Below are positions 29,101 to 41,100 of a stretch of DNA of 64,000 bases, piece by piece. This DNA is from Durusdinium trenchii (taxonomy: Eukaryota > Sar > Dinophyceae > Suessiales > Symbiodiniaceae): contig CAXAMN010027428.1 in NCBI GenBank assembly GCA_963970005.1, forward strand, positions 414,098-478,097, given 5' to 3'. Every line of letters begins with the position of its first letter. Positions within the stretch are counted from its first letter, which is position 1. A program made the translations under genes and the position numbers. The notes beneath the pieces are model-generated. The model had not been told where the DNA came from, did not search any database, and saw only the letters and a program-made list of their open reading frames with translations.

Positions 29101-32100
29101 GCTTACAAGTTGTTCAGGTTAGAAGCACCCACATGTCCAAATCACAGCCAGAACAGTTGCAGAAGAGGGAGGGCAACAACATCAACCAACGAAAAAGACA
29201 ACCCAATTTTTCCTTTGTTTTTGTGTTATATATATATATAACTTTTTTTTTTTTCTCTGGGCATTTGTGGCTGCTTCACCCAGCAGATGCCAAATCACGG
29301 GACCCCGCAGCTTTAGAGCAACTCGACCCTCAAATCGCTGGTCGAGGACAGTGCAACTCCGACGACCGAGGCGTACTTCGACCCGAAGACTCTGCAGAAG
29401 TTGCAGATCGAGGCATCTTCCGTGCGGAAGGAGCTGGTGGATCGATTGGTGGAGGCGCGGCCAGACGCACGGCGCCAGCGAGCGCCAGCGAGCGCGGCCC
29501 CAGTGAAGACTTCCGATAGTGGGTGGGTGATGGTGATGGATGGCGAAGGAGCAATGGAATCCCTTCAAATCGGGGAGTGAGCCTCCAAACGGCTGGGCCA
29601 AGTCCTTTGATCTGACCATCCCTTTTTCTTGATGCGTTGTCCAAGTGCGCAAGAGTTTTTGAACCACCCACAAGGAGCTTCACCGTGGGTAGTACCAATT
29701 GAATGGACTTGAATCAGAGTGGATGAAGCAGTGAAACTTTTGAATGAAACAAAGCACAACGACCAATTTTGAATGAACAGTGCAACAACCAGTTCTTGTT
29801 CATCCCGTTTGCAAGTGGACCAAAAAGACCCATGGTCAGTACACCGGGCTCAGCCATAACGCTGCACGATGTCCATCAGTGGCTCGATACTGTAACGGCA
29901 AGCTCTCCTTCGTAGATCTCTCCATAAACATGCGATACACAGCACACACACACACACACTCACTTAGTTCAAGCAAGTAGCCTTGGGTGGATCTTTGTCC
30001 TGCAGCTTTGAGCCTTTATTCTTCATGGGCATTCTGGGCATTCGAAATCTGCAAGTGAACGACCGTGATTCATTTTATGGGCTGCTTGTCTTCCAAAAGG
30101 CAAGGACTTACCATGCGTCCGCCGGACGAGGCGGCGATCGACTTCACGACCCGGGCGGTAACCTCGGGTCGGCTGCGACAACGGGAGCAACACGCGGCGG
30201 ATCAGACGGCTGCGGCTGCTGCGGAGATGTTTGAGGCACAAAGACTGTGATCTTCGCAATGGGAGGGAGTCTTTCGATGCCAACATTTGCTTTTCATTGA
30301 AACCCAAAGAATCAAGAAATCAGGCTTTACTGGATCAACTAAGGGAAGGGGTTAGATATGGTTATTAGATAGATGTTATTAGATGTTCTTTCATCGATGG
30401 TTTTGCCTTCGAAGATGGAGCCAATCTTCTGTGCTTCCCCTTCCTCTTGATGCTAGGGGATGGTCCGCTGGTCTGAGACGAAGCCGTTGCTCCTATTCAA
30501 TCGGTTTGACCGGCAAACCCTCTCCTTGGTCTACCGGGAGGACAACGCCCGCGCTCTGTGCGCTCTGTGCGCGCTGTGCGCGCTGTGCGCGCTGTGCGTG
30601 TGCTATGTCCTGGCTTGCGGGCAACCTCGGGACACCTTTGGTTATGAGAATGCCCCATTTACTGGATCCCCGGATCCCCATTTCAGTGGCGGAAAAGGCC
30701 GGGAGAGATCACACCCAATCAAGCGTTGAAGGATGTTGAAGGTGATTCGTGCAATTCTCTTTTTAACTAAAGATCTTTGCTGCACCGAGTCAGCCCAAAA
30801 GGCTGGGTCAAATATGATTGCGCGTTTGCATTTTCTTCTTTGTGCCATGCGGCCCACAAGAAGCATCACAAGGTTCGATTTCGATCGATATATTATGATA
30901 TATTGTCAAGAATGGACCAAATCCAAATGGACGTTAGATCATGCCAACGCAACAACTTGTCAAGTTGCTCTTATGGACCCTAAGCGCTTGGTTGTGCAGG
31001 GTTACTTTACAATAGAACAGAAAACTGCTATAATAGCTATAGCATGGAGTAATACTACACAAGCTTGAGTTGAAGATGCATGCTGTATGAACGGCTCGGA
31101 AGCTGCTTCACCCGATCGCCATAAGCCATATCTCCCAACCGCTGTTTGGCCTGGCCGGAAACACCCCACGGAGAAGCCGGTGGTTCCAGGAGAGCGAGGT
31201 GCCCGACGCCGTGAGGGCGCTCTTCCGTTCACAGGCGACCGGCGACGCGAGCGCGCTGCCGGACTTCAAAACGATGTCCACCACGGATCTCGAGGCGATC
31301 GGCAGTCGATCTGTGGGGAGTTCCGGAGGATTTGGAGAGGATTTGATGTGCAGCTGAAGAATCAGAGCACCCCGCACTGGACTCAAGGTCTGCAGTCTTA
31401 ACTGAGGAAATATGAAGTTCTGCGTGACCCTGCTGATGGCAAGAGAGGCCCAAGTTTTCGTTGGCTCTCAAGAGCCCCAAGAAGGCTTTCCCAAATTGAA
31501 GTGGGTGTGGTTGCCAATTCAATAATACGTGCCAATCAAGTCCAGCGATCCTCCGATCGTGCCAGTGTGCTACGTCTAGATGGGCGGACGTGGCTGCACC
31601 CCTTGTTTCATGGTCTTGGAGGTTACTGACGGATAGTTGAGCGATTGCATGCGACCACTCTCTGCTCTTTTGGAACAGTCTTCCTGGAACCTCACCAAAC
31701 ACAAACATGCCACTCACTACCTCTCACCATGAGTCGAGTGCTTCAACCAAGGCACGCCTGGGCCGGATGATCTTACCGCTCAACCAAGAGCTTGGCAAGC
31801 CGGCCGAGGGCAGCAGCTATGTGGTGTCTTGGCGCTTCAGTTTTTTGTACAAGGTAGGTGATTCACCGGAAATGTAGGGCAGTGAGCACCTTGCAACCAA
31901 GGTGTCACCAGATAACTTTATCAAGATGGTCTGGATTGCACTGAGAGTCGAGGCTCGAGTGCCTGTGATCATCATGGGTGAGACGCATGGAAGCAGAATC
32001 GAGGAATCTTCAAATCATGGAGTGGTTTGTACCCTCAGCATCTCTATTCAGCGCTCCTTTTGAAGGGCGTTTGTGTTCCTTTTGAAGGGCATTTGAAGGG

Positions 32101-35100
32101 CATTCTGTCCGCGTCAGTCCCTCAAAGCGATCATTTGGGCGCCTGACTTACTAATGTGGTGAAGCACCAAGAACAACTGTTTGACCCCGTTTGACCCGGA
32201 CCGGCGGACCGGCTAATAACTAACCATGCCTTCACATGCTTCAATGGGCCCGTATTCGCACCACCTGTGTTAGAGTCAACTCACGTATCAATGGCATATG
32301 TATGCTCTCTCTAAGGACTGGTTGTGGCAAAACCTCGTTGATCCGGCATTTGGCGAAGCTGCTCACGGTCAACTTCCTGTGCCTCAACGTCCATGCTGGC
32401 ACTTCGGCCGAGGACATCATCCGCTTTGTGCAAAGCGCAGGCAGCAGCCAGGAGCGAACGCGCTTCTCTTCGTGTCTCAGAGTTTGAAGCGGGGAGAGTC
32501 AAGTGAAATGTTGAAGGATGCGCAAGGAGATGTCGGCCACCCGAGCAAAACCTGATCAATCTTCAACATGTGTCACAGTCTTTGCCACCCGGAGCGTGTT
32601 CTTCGCGTCCTTTTGGTTGGCGTTGTTTTCACATTTTGGAAGAAACCAATCAAAGGCAAGACATGCTGTGAACAGTGGACTCCAACTGGATGCTTTTGCC
32701 AGCTCTCCATGTCGTATGAACAGTGGCCTCGGAGGCGAAAACATCGCTCGCCCATCGTGCGCACAGAACGTCGCGGTGCGGTGAACCCGCACGAGTCACG
32801 CCGCAGAACATGTCTCGCCTTGGAAGCCTTCGCAGATTGCTCAAGTGTTTGAGGGGTACTGTAAGTTCTGCAGAAGCCATGAGTTTCCATGGTTTTTCAT
32901 TGGGTTTCCCAATTTCTCAGCGTTTTCGCACTGCATTGAGTATTTGTCTTTCTTCTTCCATCATTGTCCATCCAAAAGCACCAAACCAACAGGTGCGGTG
33001 ATGAACACTTGTTGTGGATGGCAATGGATGGCATACACATGACTCACATGACTCACATGACACCAGCAGTTGGATACTTTCCAGATGGCAAACAGGTTCC
33101 AGGGTGGTGCGAATGGGTGCGAAGTCGGATCTCTTGCATCAACGGCAACTCCGAAAGCATGCACAGTGAAGATGGATCAACCGAAACATCTGATACTGGT
33201 ACATAGACTCCCAAATAGATAGAAAAGATGCACAGTAGATCCTCACTCAAAATGTATCGGACACCCCTGCCACTATCTATCTGGGGATCACTATACTATT
33301 ATATATCTCAAGATTCCAAGAGAAGAGCATGGCAATGAAATTCTTCCGATCTTCCCCATACGTTCATGTCGTCTTTTTTGGGCGGCGTGGTCGCTTCACA
33401 TCTTCACCTCTGCCTGTGTGGTCGCTTCACTCGCTGATCACAGGAGAGAGTGACCTGGGCCTTTCTGGACGAGGTGAATACCTGTGAGCACATGGGTCTG
33501 GTCACAGAGATCCTCGGTTCTAAAAAGACTCAGTTTCTGCAGCACCTCGGTTGAAAAGAAAGACACTCAACACCTTGTTTCTTGGGCAGGTGTTCTGATC
33601 CAGGTGCAACCAAGCATCCAGGTCTTTTCGATCGTTTTAGTTGACCCTTCAGGTCTTGAGAACACCAGCATCCAAAAGCTTCCATTGTGCGCCCAGATCA
33701 GCTTGGGACGCAGCAGGTTTACTTCGGCCACGCCATCCCCTCAATACTCTTGGCATCAATTCCATGAAATTCCGGGCCAATCAGCTTGAGCATTCCTTGC
33801 CAAGAGTTCGGGCTGGGTGGGCACGACGTCACTTTTGAAGAGCCAGGTCTTGGAATTTGGAATGTAGAATAGATTAGAATAATAGAAGACAACACTTCCG
33901 GAAAACGAACAACTAGACTCAGACCATCTCAGACCCAAAACCCGCCAGTTCCCTTTGGTTGTGTCCTTTTTGAGCCAGACCACACTCACACCACCACACC
34001 GAGCTTCTCGGTTCGGATCGGCCAAGTCAGGATTTTGTGCCATCATCGAGTGCTTGGAAAGCCATTACCTGAGAAGCTCGTGCTCCTCGCGGCATGTGCC
34101 TTTGCGAGGAAGTCAAGAATTGATGGACAAACTGAGTGCACTTGAGAAGGAGATCGAGGATCCCCCAAAACCACCAGCCTGTTGATCCAGGTTTGGTGCC
34201 ATCTACTTCCCAATCTTTCCTGGAAGATGTCACCAGTCTTGTGGTCATAATGTTGAGCCCCAAACCAACCTGTGAATCCCCCCTACTCACACGTTCTTTG
34301 GATCTCCTCGCTCCTGCGGCATAGGGGATCAACACATCTTTCACTCCCATATCCTGGAATCCTGGACTCGGAGGGCTGAGCACATCCGGTCTACACCACT
34401 TCATCCCTAGTGCTACACCACCTGTATGTAGCTTCGCAGCCTTACCAGGTTCTTACCACGAGCACGAAGGGAGGTTGATGTTCTCGCAGGGCCAGAAAGT
34501 TTGCTGTTGGAAGGTGCTTTCCAAGGCTGCCAACCAAATATTCAGCCAGAAAACTGGGTCTTGCTACTGGTACTCAAGACTGGTTGGAAGCTTGGAGCTT
34601 GAGGTTTGTGGGTTAAGTTAAGGTCACTAAGGCGACTGACTGATTTTACAAGTGCTGCACTGTGAATCATTGAGGGTTTGCTGGGAGGCTATAATCAAAG
34701 CTCTGGCTCTTTAGGTGTGTCCCTGGAAGCGCCGCCGCTCAGCTAGTGCTTTGCCTCCCAGGCAATCCCTATCGCAAGAAGGCGGTCCTGACCACAGAAG
34801 CCCGCCGGGCTCAAGCGCAGCTAGTGCTTGGAGACGCTGGGTCTGAGAGGCAGGGGACCGTGGAGTTGTGTTTTTCTTCTGCTCAGCTCAGCGATTTGGC
34901 AGTCTCGAACCCTGAAGACCCTGGTGGACGAGGGGTGTCAAGCTACTTGTATCTACTTGTAGCATGTACCACGGTCTTGGGATGCTTGGTGTTGATCTGC
35001 AGCCATTTGGTGGGTCAATGCGTTGCTTTTTGTTCTGAACAACAGCTTGAAGTTCATGCCGTCATGAAACATTTGTGAAACCCTGAAGCCTTTGCTGTCG

Positions 35101-38100
35101 GCCAACATGCCATTCAGTGAACATGTTTTGCTGAGCGGCAGGGATTGAAGAGGTCTGCCCAATCACTGATCATCCCGCACTTTGCCCCAATAGTATGTCA
35201 AGTTCATCTTGAAGTGACACGACCCTATTGTTGTGAAACGCTATGGTTCATATCACTGCATGACTCACAGAGATTTTAATTACCTGCCTGGATTCTTGCC
35301 ACTAAGGACACCAGCCAGAGGCGGAAGATGTCCCGATTGGTTTATAGTGTTCAGGAGACCTGTCCTGGGCGGGTGCGCCATGACTCCACCAAGTCATGCC
35401 AGGCTGAAAAGGGCTGAATACCACCCATGAAGCCTGCAGGAAGATCGTTGTTGAAGTCTTTTTGCTCAAGATTTACTGCAGTAGATGTTCCTCACATTTC
35501 CTCACCATCACACAAATGTCCTAAATATTCCTAAACACCTTTATCTATTTACTGCTAATGGACACTGATCATTGCTCAATCATAGACTTCCCGGAAACTG
35601 CAGTGGCATCAAACTCCTCGACCATCCAAGGCATTGAACAGGTTGTGACTGCTTTGATCGACTTTCCAAGCCACGATCCTGGACGACAAACGGCTGAGAC
35701 GTATACACGTTTCTGCGCATTGTTCCAACACCGAAACACATGCGCTGCCCCGAAAGGATCACCCAAACGTTGTGGCTACCCGAGCTCCTACCCGAAGCGC
35801 CAGGAGCTACCCGAAGCGCTTTATGACTTCTTGTATGACTTTGGCTTCCTCGGCCTCTTGGTTGTACCAGGCCTTTTTCTCAAAGCATCTCACTTGAAAG
35901 GCTCTCATATAGTATAAACTTGCTCTGGGATCAACAAGCAGACGTACGCATGCGGATGTCTCCATGATTCTTCATGTATGTCATTTTATTATATACCAAG
36001 TTGATATCATATGATTATATCATATTATATTACATTAATTCTTGCTTTCAGACATCTCTCAGTGACAGCGAAGGTTTTGAACCGAGTTTTCCGTTGATAT
36101 TTGACTCTGATACTGACCTGTAAGCAGGGTCCCCGATGCGAAGCAGTTTCACAACACGGGTTTCAAGCCCTGTTCATTTGCTACGCTTGCACGCCCACTT
36201 TGGACTGAGGCACGGAAGAAGAGGAGAGTTACGTAGAAGCGATGGTCGAGCCGCTCTTCCCGTCCCGCCAACCTGTTCAGCAGCCGTACGGCTTGTTTGG
36301 GTACCGCCCTGAAAGGCGTCCCGGCGTCGTTGGGTTCGTGGGTATGGCTGTTTGACCGGCACTGACCTGCACATTCACAGGTGTGTTTTGAAGGTTTCAC
36401 ATGTGGAACAGATTTGTTTGGCGGCCGAGCAGGCTGGTCACCTCGTTTGCCACCAATGTTTGATGTCTGGAACCAAGTGTGTTGAGTGAAGACGATTAAA
36501 TCATATTAATTACAGTAAATCATTGTTCATGGAATGCCGAATGCCTGTTTGAGGGATCTAGAAAGAACGTAGTTACACGTGGACAGTTACTCTCTTTTAC
36601 AGACAAGGTAGTATACAGTCAGTATACAGTATATAAGGTACTTGATAAGCAACATCCCTCTAGCAATTGCTCAAGATCTTGCAGTCCCAAGATAATCCCC
36701 AGGGTCACGAGGTGTTTCACTTGAAATATTGCAATTTTGTCAGCTGTTACGGAACAAGAATTGTTGATTCCGATTCTTCGGCTGCGTGGAATTTGTTCGG
36801 GCCAATCAATCAGCTGGCAGCTCCTGAGGGAGTAGCACGCGACGAGCCTCCTGGTCTCCATCTTTCCCACAAAAAAAGGGCACTCGCCAATCAGATCGAG
36901 GACTCCCAGAATAGACACGGAACTGGCTCGAGTTTCTTGAGCATTTCCCAAGACCATAGGGTTGACCAGGTCATCATCCATCACCAGGTCAGTTAGTCGA
37001 TCTGTGAAACTTCCGAGTTAACCCATCCCATCCGCGCTGTCTGAGGCCCTGGGCTCCTTGTGTGAAGGATTTGATTATCTTCTCCCAAGAGTTCACGGCA
37101 GAGAATCAGCCGGATTGCCTGCTGAGCTTGCGGGATGTGAAGCGATGCGTGGAGCTCATCAAATGGTTCCAGGCGATGGTCGAAGAGCGGAATTGGTCTC
37201 TAAGCCAGAGAGATGGACATGTGTGGGACCTGATAGAAGTCGGACTGGATTTAGGGCCCCAACACTAATGAACCATGCATATATTAGAGTACAGTATATT
37301 AGAGTCATGTGATTGCCATGTGGATGTGCAGTACTGGGGTCGATGAGATCCGAATCATGGAAACTTGAACGGATGTCGTTCAGTCTATTTTTCTGTACAA
37401 GGCAACGACCGTTTCTCGATGCATGCTGTGTAGAGTCGGGGTTGGATGCCTATGATTGCTGGGAACTCAGATCCGCAACACATAAGAGGAAGGAAATGGA
37501 CTCAAGGATTCTGATGAGCGGCATGCAGAGGTGAGTCACTGACTCGAAAGGCCTGAAAAGAGTGGTGTCGCACTTCTTTGAAACTTTGGGTGTGCACTCA
37601 AAGGATCTCAACGGTAGTTGGGTGTTGGGTGTTCGCACCTTGTCACCCAAAGGCTCGCTGACGCCATCGGCTCGCTGGATCAAACGGGTTGCCGAAAAAA
37701 GAACAGCTGGAGTATACCTCAATGCTTTGCCCTTACCACCCATATCCACCCATCAACCGTGTCCTTGGACTAGAGCTTTGTGGATTCGAAAGTACTGCTT
37801 TGAATCTATGATTTTTTACTGCTTTGAATGCTTGGGACGGTCATCATCACTTAGCTGCTATTGAAATTGCCTTTAAGCAGCATCATTTTAGAAACTTCTG
37901 AAACCTGAACAAACTTTGCGGGGCTGTGTATATCATGCGGATACTTCAACATTTTTCAACCGCCTCCGACAACACGTGGTTTGAGGATGTTTGAGGTCAC
38001 TTCACTCTCGAATGCTTAACATGAGTTGACCAATCATAAAACATGAACCATCATGGCATTGGTCAGTGAACCCCCAGAGGCCCTCAGCTTCGACAAATGC

Positions 38101-41100
38101 CTCCAGTAGCTTCCACGGATTATCCGGAGTGGAAGGTCAGGCCCCGTCCCGCCGGGTCCGGCTGTGCAGGAAAGTTTGCGCCAGCGGCAGGAGTCCTGTC
38201 ACAGATGGGAAGAAGACCTATCACCGGCAGCCTGGTCCGAAGGATGGAAGGAGGGTGCTGATGCGCTGGAGGCTCTGATTCTGACCACACGAATGATTTG
38301 TTGGATAGGAGGGGTTCACTGGTAATGAAGATGCTCTTAGTCAGGAAAGGTTCAAGAGGTATGGTTTATCCGCTAGACGATCTTTGGTTCTTGGACATAA
38401 TAGGTCGGCCCGGACATTTTTGCAGCGTTGCAAGAGCAGTTTCGCCATACACAGACAGATACATCAGTGTTCATTTCTGCAGGCATTTTGTGAATTGAAG
38501 ATATTGAAGGCACTACAAGAGTTGAAGCATAGCAAGCCAGACATCCAGCATTGATGGTATGCTGAGGGATTCAGCTGCTTATCCCCTTGTCAGCAGTATC
38601 ATGGGAGATCAGGGCAACAGTTGCGTTCTGTTGTTTCCATGCTTGCCTCAGAGTCAGTGTGCACCTTGAATTTTACACTAGATTTGGTATTGGTGCACCC
38701 AGTTTTGAAATGCATTTGATAGAACCACACAGGTTCGATAACCTTTCATGGATTCTTTTTGCATTTGCAGTGTATGTGTTTGCAAGCAGAGATTTGAATT
38801 TCGGCCCAGGAGGAGATCACCTTCAGATCGGTGCTCAATGCCTTGGTGGTCTCTTACCACTGCCGGCTCCCGACACATAAACTCCGCGAAGTCTACCGCC
38901 AGCAAGTGGCGCAAATCTTCGAGAACCATGGCAAATATTTGCCAAGGCAAAACAGGCAGCAAACCTGGGAAGGCTCGACCAGGGCAAATCTGCTTCAGAC
39001 TCTCCAACCATCCAAGACTAAATACATTTGGATGCCGAACTCAAGTCCTCATCCAAAATAGTAACCTGCACTCTGGGGACTTGGTATGACTTGGTTATGG
39101 AGACCTGACTTCATTTTTGCACGACTTTGGAGGTGGGAACATCCTCAATTGGCTCAAGAACAACGAGATGACTCGATACATTGAGCTGATGAAGCTGCCA
39201 GAGATGACTGCCACAAACGAAGCACTCCTAGAAAACGTCTTCGTCCGCTCCTCAGACGTCCGTGGGAACACGTGGGTGCTGAGGGCAAAACATGTTGCTA
39301 GCGAACCCTTTGAACGGGAATTGTTCCTGTCCGAATGTTATTCCAAACACAAGTCACAAATTTTCCGAGCATGCAGCATATGTTTGTTGGAGGTGATGAT
39401 GAATGGAATGGATGTCAGTGGTCATGGTTTTTTGTTCACCCAAACCGGTGGAATTAATGATAGCTATAGATCTGTTTTGTCAACAAATACAACACTCAGT
39501 CAGCCTGCTAGTCAGGGCTTCTGAAAACGCTCACTGCCCCTATCACCTGCTGACGTGCGGCTCCAAACGAAACACCACCAAAAGCATGGTAGAGGTTCAT
39601 CTGATTCATCTTCCCAAGCAGTCGACAATGTTCCTTTACTTGGATAATTTACCAAGCATTCCCAGAAGCTGTTTGCTGCAGGTAATGATGGTTTGTATCT
39701 TGAACCAGATTCCCATCTTCGCAGTTGGAAAGCCGGGCAACTCCAAGAGCTTAGCCCTGCGGATCTTGCACGCCAGCTTGAGGGGCCCAGACTCCGAGGT
39801 GACCCGCCCCGCTTGATTCTTGATATCAATGTTCTGGATTTTTGGGTGCAATAGAAGGACTACAGATTGTCAGTGAGAGTGATTGTGATTGCTCTTGCTT
39901 GGGTGTAGAGAGTGAGTTTATCGTTATTGATGTGAGTGTGTTGGACTTTTGCTCAGATATTGAATCCATAGAGGTCAGGGATTGCTCATGTTTGTTCTTC
40001 GAGAACGCCTCTGGTATTTGCTACGAGTGTTTTTTTGATTTTTTTTGAGCAATACCACTTTACAACATTGTCCAACATGCTGTCCACTCAAGGGACCTAC
40101 TGTGACGAGCCACGGTTCATCTCTTTTTCCTGCTTTTGCAAAGTTGGGCTCCCTTGATCCAGCTCGTGTGGTTCTGCGCGTGAAGGCAAACATCTCGGGG
40201 GTCGTCCGACAGTCGTCGGAGGGCATCGGTTTGGGCAGCAAGCGGATCAAAGCAACAAGTAAATACAATTAGAAGCCTACTTGCTGTTCCAACAGCCAAA
40301 AACTACAGAACATCTCGAGGTGGACAACTCTGAGGCTTGATAAAAAAACTAGACGACGGGTGGCCCGAGAGCGAGACATGTGATTGTCCAGCACTGTGGA
40401 AAAGATATATATATATATAGAAAGAGAGAAAGAAAGGATGGACGTGAAGGAGTGACAGTGTGGATGTGCAGGTGCAATACAGATGTGTAGATGTATGGAG
40501 GTGGAGAGGTAGATCTGTGGATGTGAGCGTGCGAAGATGTAAATGCACAGAGACGAGAGAAATGATATGTAGAAAGAAAGAAAGAAAGACAGGACAGATG
40601 TGAAGGAGCGACAGTGTGGATGTACAGATGTGATATAGATGTGCAGATGTGTGGGTGTGGTGAGGTGGAGAGGTAGATCTGCGGATGTGAGCGTGTGAAG
40701 ATGTAAATGTAGAGAGGTGAGGGGGTGTAGTTAGACGTAGATGCGTCGATGCAACGGCAGCGCAACGTCAACCTTAGTTGTGCAAGTACAACGCTGAAGA
40801 GGTTCAAATAGAACTGAAGAACGTACATTTCACACTGAAGTTTCCACGAACAGGGCGACCTGAGAGTAAACGACGTCACTATCATGACAAGCGACTCGTG
40901 TATTCCAAGCGAACATCGTTTGTCATGAAGGTGAAGTACACACATACTAACGTCACGATGACTCTTTTGTAGCAGCTACTTATGAGTAAGGAAAGTAGCT
41001 AAAATTTCTCAACCTCTCAAGAGAGCCGGGTGGTCGGGAGACATGACTCAGCTGCAGGGGCGCCAGACCAGCCGCGAGAGATGACTCAGCCGCGAGAGAT

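Noticed and set aside
29182..29698. Two long - strand ORFs
   Set aside because: They mirror the GC-rich + strand exon at 29317-29526 and have weak composition.
39140..39160. Partial match to the end of the dinoflagellate spliced leader (TTGGCTCAAG)
   Set aside because: It lies inside a well-supported AAA4 exon (NWLKN) and is a chance match.
40349..40945. 198-codon - strand ORF rich in His, Ser and Thr
   Set aside because: Product of the GATGTG satellite; low complexity.
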